Source: Nematostella vectensis
Taxonomy: Eukaryota; Cnidaria; Anthozoa; Actiniaria; Edwardsiidae
Length of the DNA: 64,000 bases
Assembly: GCF_932526225.1 (NCBI RefSeq)
Contig: NC_064044.1
Span: 13,468,953-13,532,952, forward strand
Direction of reading: 5' to 3'
Position numbers and translations under genes: made by a program. Positions 1-9,700 of the stretch are shown here, piece after piece; within the stretch, counting starts at the first letter, position 1, and every line of letters begins with the position of its first letter. The notes under the pieces were generated by a model. It was given only the letters and a program-made list of their open reading frames with translations. It did no database searches and was not told the origin of the DNA.

Positions 1-125
1 GCTTGTCTTTCTTACTTTATATTCTGAGCCTGAAGCAGTACTTTAAGACCTAATTTAAACGCCGAACCAATTCGATTGTTCTTTGTTCATTCGCATTGGA
101 CATGAAAAGAACGGCGTTTGTCCTA

Positions 126-360
126 GGCCTCAGGTTTTCTTTCTATCTTGTAGATGCTAAGCCTGAAGCAATACCCTTAGCTTGCCTTTCTATCTTTTAG
201 ATGCTGAGCCTGAAGCAATACATTTAGCTTGCCTTTCTATCTTTTAGATGTTAAGCCTGAAGCAATACCCTTAGCTTGCCTTTCTATCTTTTAGATGCTA
301 AGCCTGAAGCAATACATTTAGCTTGCCTTTCTATCTTTTAGATGCTGAGCCTGAAGCAAG
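126..360 (+). repeat. 48-bp tandem array duplicating a TMCC splice acceptor
   Basis: About five copies of a roughly 48-bp unit end at the real TMCC exon. Each unit contains the pyrimidine tract and acceptor (ctttctatcttttag) followed by the first 20 or so bases of exon A (atgctgagcctgaagcaa). The real exon then diverges into gagctggag. Spacers alternate between cccttag and catttag, so a dimeric higher-order unit is likely. A phantom acceptor would lead into an early TAG. Confidence 0.85.
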
Positions 361-2585
361 AGCTGGAGCGCGCCGAGGAGCGCATGGAGTGCGTGGAGTA
401 CCGCTTGTCAGAGCGAGCAGGCGAGATGGAGGAAGCACTGGATAGCTACGTCACGCGGGTAAAACTCTTAGACATCTCTAATATCCCTAAGAGATGGGGG
501 TGTTGTTTAGATAACACACTCAACTTTGCTAGAAAATAGTGGTATACAAATAAATAAAGTTGAAATCGTCCCTACTTGGATTTCGGGGCATCAATAGGAA
601 ACATTTCTTTATTTCTGGAATGAAGGTAGTTCAAGCTAAAGATAAGCTTTGTTTTTAAACGAAGACTTACCTTTGAATTAAAATCTTTGTCTCAGGCCCT
701 TTGTTTTGTCTCTCTCTCGGGAAGTAATTCGATTATATCTCGGTTAGTGATTCGGTTATCTCTCGGGCAGTGATTCGATTATATCTCGGTTAGTGATTCG
801 GTTATCTCTCGGGCAGTGATTCGATTATATCTCGGTTAGTGATACGGTTATCTCTCGGGCAGTGATTCGATTATATCCGGTTAGTGATTCGGTCCATCTC
901 TCGGGCAGTGATTCGATTATATCTCGGTTGGTGATACGGTACACTCGGGCAGTGATTCGATTATATCGCGGTTAGTGATTCGGTTATCTCTCGGGCAGTG
1001 ATTCGATTATATCTCGGTTAGTGATTCGGTTATCTCTCGGGCAGTGATTCGATTATATCTCGTTTGGTAATTCGGTTCATCTCTTGGGCAGTGATTCGAT
1101 TATATATCGGTTAGTGATTCGGTTATCTCTCGGGCAGTGATTCGATTATATCTCGGTTAGTTATTCGGTCTTCTCTCGGGCAGTGATTCGATTATATCTC
1201 GTTTAGTGATTCGGTCCACTCTCGGGCAGTGATTCGATTATATCTCGGTTAGTGATACGGTTATCTCTCGGGCAGTGATTCGATTATATCTCGGTTAGTG
1301 ATTCGGTCTTCTCTCGGGCAGTGATTAGATTATATCTCGTTTAGTGATTCGGTCCACTCTCGGGCAGTGATTCGATTATATCTCGGTTAGCGATACGGTT
1401 ATCTCTCGGGCAGTGATTCGATTATATCTCGGTTAGTGATTCGGTCTTCTCTCGGGCAGTGATTCGATTATATCTCGTTTAGTGATTCGGTCAACTCTCG
1501 GGCAGTGATTATCTCGCTTAGTGATTCGGTGATCTATCTGGCAGTGATTCGAGTCTCTCGTGCAACAATGATTTTCTCTCTCGGGGAATGGAGTGATTTG
1601 GTTATCTCTCAGGTGATTTCCATTTTTTTGTCCTCTCAGCTCTCTAAATTGCTTATTGTTGAAACTTTTGCTTATTATTGTTAATCTTTGTTTATTCTTA
1701 TTGTACGACAGGAGCAAAAAACGGCAAAATTAAAATTGTAAGGTTGTTTTAGCTTACTTTTTTTTATATTTAACCTAAAGTTAACTTAAATTTCCTTGCA
1801 TAATATAAAACAAATTAGTATTTTTGGTAGATAATCCGTTCTCAAGATATGATTGAGCAAAGTTGACATAAATCATGGTAAAAGAAGCAATTTCGCCCAA
1901 ATTGGTCAATTTCAGACAAATCAAGAGTCTTACAATTTGCAATATCTCTAGAACGGATTATCTACCAAAAAAATACTAAAATTTTTTTTTATATTACACA
2001 AGGAACATCTATGCAAAAAATCAAGCGAATATAAGCTAAGATAACCTTACAATATAAACTTTGCCATTATTTGCTCCTGTCTTATTATACCCTTATTATA
2101 GCCTTTTTTATTGCTCTTCGTCACGTCAGATCTCTAAATTGCTCATTATTGAAACTTTTGCTTATTATTGTGATCTTTGTTTATTGTGAATTATATCCTT
2201 ATTATAGCCTTTTTTATTGCTCTTCGTCCCGTCAGATCTCTAAATTGCTCATTATTGAAACTTTTGCTTATTATTGTTGATTTTTATTTATTGTGAATTA
2301 TACCCTTATTATACCTTTTTTATTGCTCTTCGTCCCGTCAGATCTCCAAAGTAGAAGCCGTACAGCAGCAGAACCAGCAGATGGTGGGGGCGCTGGACGA
2401 GTATTTGGAGCAGAGTGTGCATGCCAAGGCGCTGCTGTCCAAGTTCCTGAGCGTCGTGTTAGCTGTGCTGGCCATTGTACTTATCCTCTTCACTACTCTC
2501 GCCAGAATCATCGTGCCTTTCACTAGAACAAGGTATGTGCTTGGAATGAAGACATTGATGGTGGTAAGATGATGATAATGGTAGT

Positions 2586-2617
<32 letters not shown>

Positions 2618-3187
2618 AGTGGTAGTGTGATGATGATTATGATGATAGTGGTAGTGTGATGATGATTATGATGATAGTGGTAGTGTGATGATGATGAAAA
2701 TAGTGATGCATAGTTGTGGTATGTTGATGATGATAATACTGTTTGCTTGGTGTAAATGATGTGATTGTTATTGCGATCTATTGCGATCATTATATTAAGC
2801 TTTTGACGGTGATGGTATTGCTCCTTGTTTTGTAATGCAGTATTTATGAAAATAATTGTGATGATGACGTGATGACGACGATGAGGTTATGATGACGATA
2901 ATGATGAAACGATTGCGAAGATGATAATGAAATGGCAACGATGATGTTTTTGTCCTGTTAATGGCAGCTCTGTTCTGTTACTAACGAATCAACGTCTCTC
3001 TTTTCTTAGGGGCCGGGCCTTTATGACAAGTCTTGTCGTCATCGCTATCGCAGTCTTATGGAGATATCAAGACAGCGATACGGTGGTTGCTATGACAACC
3101 TACATAGAGCACCTTTTAGCGCCGGTCAAAAAGAGACTTTCCGGTTTCTCACTGTTTAGCTCCTTTTTTAGGGACGAGCCCTCGTGA
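342..3187 (+). CDS. TMCC-family transmembrane/coiled-coil protein, last three coding exons (5' partial)
   Basis: I see three exons in phase: 342-458, 2342-2532 and 3010-3187, stop TGA 3185-3187. Exon A encodes an acidic/basic coiled coil (LKQELERAEERMECVEYRLSER), ends phase 0 at cgg|gtaaaa and joins exon B, which begins ISKVEAVQQQ. Exon B carries the first hydrophobic segment (VVLAVLAIVLILFTTLA) and ends phase 2 at ag|gtatgt. Exon C opens after ttcttag and carries a second hydrophobic stretch (FMTSLVVIAIAVLW), then a basic tail ending DEPS. The order coiled coil, ISK junction and paired C-terminal membrane segments matches the TMCC1/2/3 family (Pfam Tmemb_cc2), ER-membrane proteins in vertebrates. 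Earlier exons lie left of the window. The ATG at 342 is probably an internal Met, because it directly follows a splice acceptor. Which paralogue it is cannot be told. Confidence 0.88.
716..1560. repeat. 46-bp minisatellite in a TMCC intron
   Basis: About 18 imperfect copies of a 46-bp unit built from attcgattatatctcggtt and ctctcgggcag. Neighbouring copies vary between ggttatctc, ggtccatctc and ggtcttctc, giving a mosaic. The array lies wholly within the intron between TMCC exons A and B. No open reading frame of interest was found in it. Confidence 0.9.
1630..2341 (+). repeat. ~109-bp tandem units duplicating the exon B splice acceptor, split by a MITE
   Basis: Units of about 109 bp (ccttattatagcctttttta, then ttgctcttcgtc, then cgtcagatctctaaa) repeat before exon B. 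Each contains the cgtcag acceptor and the first bases of exon B (atctcyaaa). Two full copies lie at about 2083-2297. A part copy at 1637-1700 is separated from the rest by the inverted-repeat element 1707-2081. The last unit runs into the true exon at 2342. Confidence 0.8.
1707..2081. mobile_element. 375-bp MITE with long terminal inverted repeats
   Basis: The left end (gacaggagcaaa...) and the reverse complement of the right end (gacaggagcaaa...) match for about 50 bases with few mismatches. A second inverted pair (ggtagataatccgttct / agaacggattatctacc) lies inside. Near-identical 9-mers flank the element: ttattgtac at 1698-1706 and ttattatac at 2082-2090, a probable target-site duplication. 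No coding capacity. A 9-bp duplication would fit a Mutator-like family, but that is inference. Confidence 0.75.
2555..2940. repeat. ATG/TGA trinucleotide microsatellite region
   Basis: Low-complexity gatgat runs with interspersed atagtggtagtgtgatgatg units lie in the TMCC intron between exons B and C. The long minus-strand reading frame across it encodes only serine, histidine and tyrosine runs and is not a gene. Confidence 0.85.
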
Positions 3188-3655
3188 TGCATGTCAGCAG
3201 TTTAGAACACAGGCAGATACTTTAGATCATTTTATTTTAGTGTGCCATTAATATTTATCGTAGTTCAGACACTATAATTGAATACGTATAAAGTATCTAC
3301 CTGGGAATTAATTTGATATTCGATCAGAAATGCGGTTTTAAATTGGTTTTAGAATTATTTGTGTTTTATGATCAGCGTTCGCTGGTCGTTTCGCTAACAC
3401 GTGTAAATATAGGACAATGAGTTCAAAAAGTGAAGAAAGAAATTATGGCATTATACATAGATGTGTTCTGATTTGTGTTTTTTTCCAAAAACAAATTTCA
3501 AGGGTACCCTTCCCTTCCCATCATACATTGCTGTGATGTGTAAAATTATGGGGATGTTGACCAGAAATGGATGTGGATGTCACGTGACTGTTTGGGTGGC
3601 ATTTCGCGCGCGTACAGGCTTTCGGCGGCAAAATAACAACAAAAAGCAGCTTATT
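3188..3655 (+). other. TMCC 3' UTR and downstream DNA
   Basis: This stretch begins directly after the TMCC stop codon and is AT-rich with no recognisable coding exon. It probably contains the 3' UTR. I see no canonical AATAAA before the satellite, so the polyadenylation site is not placed. Confidence 0.5.
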
Positions 3656-4193
3656 TGCGCTTACCATCTCAATAAGGGCTTACCATCTCAATAAGGGCTT
3701 ACCATCTCAATAAGGGCTAACCATCTCAATAAGGGCTTACCATCTCAATAAGGGCTTACCATCTCAATAAGGGCTTACCATCTCAATAAGGGCTTACCAT
3801 CTCAATAAGGGCTTACCATCTCAATAAGGGCTTACCATCTCAATAAGGGCTTACCATCTCAATAAGGGCTTACCATCTCAATAAGGGCTTACCATCTCGA
3901 TAAGGGCTTACCATCTCGATAAGGGCTTACCATCTCGATAAGGGCTTACCATCTCGATAAGGGCTTACCATCTCGATAAGGGCTTACCATCTCGATAAGG
4001 GCTTACCATCTCGATAAGGGCTTACCATCTCGATAAGGGCTTACCATCTCGATAAGGGCTTACCATCTCGATAAGGGCTTACCATCTCGATAAGGGCTTA
4101 CCATCTCAATAAGGGCTTACCACCTCAATAAGGGCTTACCACCTCAATAAGGGCTTACCATCTCAATAAGGGCTTACCATCTCAATAAGGGCT
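3656..4193. repeat. 20-bp satellite with block-wise variants
   Basis: About 27 head-to-tail copies of the 20-mer gcttaccatctcaataaggg. The variants lie in blocks: about 12 caataa units, then about 10 to 12 cgataa units, then a return to caataa with two accacc units. The unit is nearly perfect throughout, which indicates recent expansion or homogenisation. There are no unique spacers, so this is not a CRISPR array. Confidence 0.93.
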
Positions 4194-5837
4194 TGAAAGA
4201 ATCCCGTCCCTGGCGGGACAAACGCAGCCATTTCTGTGTATGTTTAGGCGTGAGTTTGCCTCTAAAAAAATCACGCGATTTGTTGGTGCAAGTCGCATTT
4301 TTTGCTGGAACAATAGCTCTGACTTCGCTATTTTGGCAGGGACGGGGAATAGGCGTATACATTTATTGTGTGTAGTATCGACTACACGGCAAGTTAATTA
4401 GAGAGCACGGTCAATAAGGTTTTGCAAGAAATAACAAAAGCTATAATCGTGCGAGAAGAAGAGGTATTCCCATTTCTACATTCCCAATGTAGAGGGCTAA
4501 GGTTTTACGCACCAATATGTCAAGGTTATGACAACGTTAGTAACTACGGTAGCTGTACTCCCTCAGGGTCGTCTGCCGTCTGATTAAACCTCGGTCAGGC
4601 CGTCCTTCAGGGTAACTTTTTTTTCCTACTTTTCTTTTTCTCTCTCCCTCGACTCTGACTCCCTTAACACTTTTTTTTCAACTCAACTCTTCTCTTCAGA
4701 CCAATTCTTTACCGAACTCTCGATCACATTGTTGTTGCTTCTTTTGAAAGAGGCAGCACCACCAGCGTGACTCTTTGAGTAATTCATTTGTTCAAGCTTT
4801 ACTTAGCTAGGTGTGAGAAAGAGAAAAAGTTTGTATGAGAAAAGAGCACCTGGTTTTTTAATATTAATTAGAATTATGCATTCATTAGTAAGTGTTGCAA
4901 ATGGTTCACCGCAATGGTTATTTTGTATTCAAAAAAACACAACACCTAAGCCAGATTAATCTACCACCCGCCATTTCTCTACAAAACACAGGGTTTTAAA
5001 ATCTTTATTTAATGCTTATCTCGTCACCTTCAGAACAGGAGCTTATTTTGCTGTTAATATTGTGCCTGTAACGTTATATCGCATTAGCCTCAACAAAGCT
5101 GTGAAGTTAACCTAACTGAACTGTACTGCTAACTAGGCTATAGGCTATATAGCATGCGTGTAGACACACTTGACCTCACGATCGTCGAGCACTATATTTG
5201 TTTCTACAAATTTTTGAGTCAGGGAGAAAGTTACCCATTCTATCATTGCAATTATCTTAAAAGCTTTTTGTAATGTTACGTACAATTTTTAGATAAGTGT
5301 AACTCTGAGGCTCAGATAAGGGAGCTTATTTGAGCTTATTTATCCACAGGTCTTTGTTAAAAGCGCGCACTATTTTGTGTCGGAGCTCAGAACAAAGACA
5401 CAGCTGCTTCAGAAACACAAGGCAATGATATCTGGGGATAGTGTATCCCCCCGAAGTTCAACCCTCTTTTTTTCCTTTTAAAAGATAGATAATTTATTCC
5501 CCTTCGAATTCGGGGCTAGTTTAATACCTCTTATACTACTTCCATCATCTTTCCCTTTATCATGATCGTTCTTATCTACTAGGCTTTTTTATTTTTACAG
5601 TTACACTATTTTCATTTGTCAAGATCGCAGTCATGCCATACCCTGTTTTAGATAATCGTTAGGGTTTTATGCTTTTCGTGGTTAACGTTATCGTGCAAAC
5701 GTTTGTAGCTCCTAAATTTGATTGATCTTTCACAAAGTTGCTTGACGTTAAGCCAAGACACGGTCTGCCTGCTTGTCCAATATGTGATGTCATCTGACAT
5801 TAAAAAGTTTATTTATGGTACTATTTCGATTAAGATG
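4194..5837. other. Intergenic DNA; dispersed repeat at its left end
   Basis: From 4194 to 4375 the translation WRDKxSHFC...SRDLL recurs, in the opposite orientation, at 23600-23790 and 32700-32900, so this is a dispersed repeat and not a gene. It is bounded by cccgtccctggcggg and ggcagggacggg, which are partly complementary. From 4400 to 5837 I see AT-rich sequence with pyrimidine runs and no supported gene. Confidence 0.5.
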
Positions 5838-6088
5838 TGCCATTCACCGTTCGCGCTGACAACCTTTATTGAAATAGGTATATACGCGGATGTTTACTGT
5901 ATGGCTAACTTCAAACGCCGTATTATCCATGAGCCGTATTCAATGCAAATGCATGCAAATAAAGATGAAACATGCATTTCCATTGAATACGACTCATGGA
6001 TAATACAATGTTTGAACTTAGCCATACAGTAAACATCCGCGTATACACCTATTTAAATAAAGGTTGTCAGCGTGAACGGCGAATGGCA
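5838..6088. mobile_element. 251-bp near-perfect foldback element
   Basis: The left arm (tgccattcaccgttcgcgctg..., from 5838) is the reverse complement of the right arm (...cagcgtgaacggcgaatggca, ending 6088). Each arm is about 110 bp and the centre, near 5960, is short. A diverged half-copy lies at 6280-6335 (gccatttgccttttgcactg). The 104-codon open frame across it is a product of the palindrome. Probably a non-autonomous DNA transposon. Confidence 0.82.
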
Positions 6089-6739
6089 ATTGCCAAATGG
6101 CAGCGAAGGTGTTTGTGGGTAGTAATCATTTGTAAAAATAAAGGTGATAAATAAACTCAAGCGATGTCAGAACCATATATTAATTACATTAAATGGATAG
6201 TCGTATGTTTTGTTTATATGTTTCTGAATTTGGAACAAATATTTTCGAAACCATAGGTCCCTTCGGTAGTAGAATTGCCATTTGTCAACCGCCATTTGCC
6301 TTTTGCACTGACAACGTTTTTTGAATTAGTGTGAGGACCTCGAGTTTATAGGCCTACAGGCTGAGATTAAGCGCATCTTTTTTATTAGAAGCTAATCAAC
6401 TTAATCAGGTGGGAAAATTGGTTCTTATTTGAAAGATAAATTATAGAAGTCTTTGGTTCTTATTTGAAAGATCACTACTCATATGTTGGTTGTCAAAATT
6501 CTGGATAGAATTATAGAATTATGGTTCTAAAATTAAAGGAAACAAATCAAAAAAGATGTTGTTTGAGCAAAACGCTACAAATCGTCTTTAGGTAATGTGG
6601 CCATACTTGTGATTGTTCTATGTGTTAATAAATAAAACAATGCAAAGGCCAAATCTGCGTAAAGATCTTCTGCGTTAATCTAATAGTTTGCTAAATTTTG
6701 CCACTAATACAGTGGTTCCTCGTTCTGGTCCCACGGCTG
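6089..6739. other. Downstream flank of FREP1
   Basis: The 650 bp hold a half-copy of the neighbouring foldback near 6280-6335 and otherwise unremarkable AT-rich DNA. Two similar ttcttatttgaaaga segments lie at 6420-6475. The FREP1 3' UTR should lie here, on the minus strand. Confidence 0.5.
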
Positions 6740-9700
6740 TCATGGCGCTCTGTATCCAAGCGGCCTCATCTTCATCTCCGTGCGCTTAAGAGAGTACCCA
6801 TGCCCTTTCCAGTTATACCAGACTATCCCTTCTGCGTATTGCTCATGCGCTCCGTTCAGATATTCACCGTTAAGGTTTGCAGAATGACAGTCATCGTACC
6901 ACCATGCCCCTTTGAACATAACGGCACAGTTCTCGTCTGTCCGCCTATCGTTGTCCTTGTCCATGGTTGAGAATGGGAGCTGGTTATGCCAGGCTACGAG
7001 AGAGTCGCCCGCTGTTCCTGAAGAAAAGTCGTGAGATGTCAAAACCAAGGCGGAACTTGTGGGGCAAACGGCAGAATTATTTACGGATTACTAGGGTTAC
7101 TGCGATAGCCGCTACCGTGCGGACAATATAAATCCCAGGGAGCAATAGATATGACGGAGAGGGAGGCTGGGGCGACAGAGCTCGAATTCTCTTTTGTCTT
7201 TTGCCGGTTAAGGTTTCCGTCGGCCTGCCAATCACCCGGAAGTAAACTGGTGCAAATGCCGCTTAAAGAGTTTTATTTCAACCGTCGACAATGTTTGCTC
7301 ATTTAACTATACATAAAAAACACTTGTTACGAGTCATCAACGGAATCAAACAACAAAGTTTTGATAGTAAATATTTCAGCCTTCGACAAAGTTTGCTCTT
7401 ATTTAACTATAAATAAATACTAGCTGATACGCAGCCATCGGGCCATAACAAGTCATCGACATAATCAAAGACAAGATAAAAAAAAAATGATATCCCGCAG
7501 CACATATAAGAAGAATCATGGTATTATGAGCAACAACATGTATGAGTGGGACTACTTTTGAAATGCACTCCAAAAGTGTGCAAACTGTTAACTTTACCCT
7601 TTGGTGTATCCTAGGAGGATTAAAACAAATGTTCTAGAAGGATTGTCGTGTTTACAGTCATAATTAGCCATGAAGACATATTTTGTGTTTGGCTTAGTAC
7701 TATTCCAAGGAGCATAAAATAGCGGCCTGTCACATATACGACTTACCGCTGTATCCATACACATGTAGTTCGTACTCTTTGGACTCGCTTGCGATTGAAA
7801 ATATATTGTACTGAGCATACGCAGTCTCGCCCGCTTCAGCTTCCATGTCCACTCTAAGCTCGTTACTGATTACACTGGTCAGCCTGTGAATTTTTTCCAG
7901 TCCTAGCCAAAACTCCCCCTGGAGGTCACCAAACCCGTGTTTGTACTCGGTCCAGTTTCGATAGAAGTCAACTGAGCCATCTTGGCGTTTTTGGAACACA
8001 GTCCAGCCACCGCCAGAAGTTTCCTGGTCGCAGAAGACCTATAACATAAGAGAATGTATTGGATCTCTCTGAAAACGATAGTCTGTCAATAGCACGGTAA
8101 ATTAGATGAATTTGTATTTTTGATATAAAGGTAGTAATGTCTTAAAAGATAAAACATCTCTCCTAAAACCTTCGTCCTTTTCCGTCACACCGATTAGTGT
8201 AAGCGGCGCTAGGTACCAAGAAATCTAAACTAAAACGGATAAGGAACGAAAAAGACGTCCTAATAAACTTTTAAATTCATTACCCAATGTCCCAGTAGTA
8301 GGTTTCGTCTTCTGATAAATCACTGCGCATCGGCAAGATTCAGAAATCCGCTTCCTTTATCTCGTAGATTTAGTTTGGATCCTTGGTCGTAGGTATTCAT
8401 GGTTTTGCGTTTTAGATATTTTGATATGGGTTGTGCGCCAAAAGGTTTGTATACAAAATAATTCATTTTGTGTCTCATGTTATGTCGAACAAGTTACCAT
8501 GTGTTACCATGGAAACATAAGCTAGCGAAAAACCAGGCGAAATGTCTTTTTGTTGGTACGGAGACACTGAAGTCGAAATCAAGAGTGGGAAATACTTGAA
8601 CTAGAACCTCAACTGTCTTGCACTGAAACATAAAATAGTGAATTCGAAATCGGAAAGGAAAATATCATTGTCAATAAAACAACTCATTTTTTTACGTTTT
8701 TAAGAGAAAGTTAGACGTTAAAAGCCATTCATGCCTAAGATTTTTCGTGAGCACAAAAAGAAATTCCGTGCAAATTGTACAAAACACAAGTTCTAGGTTC
8801 AGCCATACAATGAAAGTTAAACTAAAAGACACAAGTTCTGGGCTCAGCCACGTAATGATAGTTAAGCCAAAAGTGTTGGTCAAACTACACGCCACAAGTT
8901 CTAGGTTCAGTCGTGGTAGTGTAGCCCATACCTGGAATGCCCCCTGATTGTCGGGGTCTATTGTATACACACCACTAGTAGCACTCCTCTTTGAAAAAAC
9001 TTCAGCACAGTGTCTAGGTGGAACTAAAACAAATAGAAAACTTTTATTTTTGGAAATTTATGCTGAATAAATCTTTTATATCACCGCCAATATTTCTGTC
9101 GAGCACATTTGCTCTAAACTGCTGGTAATGTTGGGAAGTACTGCAAGTATTTTGTTACAGCCAAATTCGTTGTTGCGCGACCTCGGCGTATCGAAAATTC
9201 CTTTCTTCGTTTGGGAATAGCGCGTAGGCAGACACAAGCTTTGGGGGCGGTTTGTCTGGTTTTGATTGCTTGGTTTGATTGACACGCGCTATTCCCATAT
9301 GAAGAAGGGAATTTCGGATTCTGAGAATTGTTGCACAGTTTTCATTAACTTAACCAAAAGCAGGACGTAAATAAAAACTTTGTCAGTTTACACAAAGTCC
9401 TTTGACTCGGCTCTTGTATTGATAACATGGCAGTTCAGCTGTCACTGCTATAAGGCTAATTCAATATTTTCTTCAATTATTTATTGCAAATACCTGTTTC
9501 ACAGTATGTCCCAATATACCTAGGCCGACATGTACATGTGTAGTTTTTACCGTCCTGCTTGTTGTTACAAACACTGTTGTTACTGCAGGGATTTGAGTCA
9601 CATGGCTTCGAAATTTCTGCGAAATAACAAACATTTTTTTCGGGGTCCGGTATCCATCAAATCGCGCGCTCTGATTGGCTCTCTTGAGGGCCGGTATCAT

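Noticed and set aside
2338-2790. 150-codon minus-strand frame
   Set aside because: It is antisense to TMCC exon B and the trinucleotide microsatellite and encodes Ser/His/Tyr runs; no domain.
3656-4193. CRISPR-like array
   Set aside because: Contiguous 20-bp units without unique spacers in a eukaryotic context: a satellite.
5718-6032. 104-codon plus-strand frame
   Set aside because: Most of it lies in the foldback arms; the reading frame follows from the palindrome.
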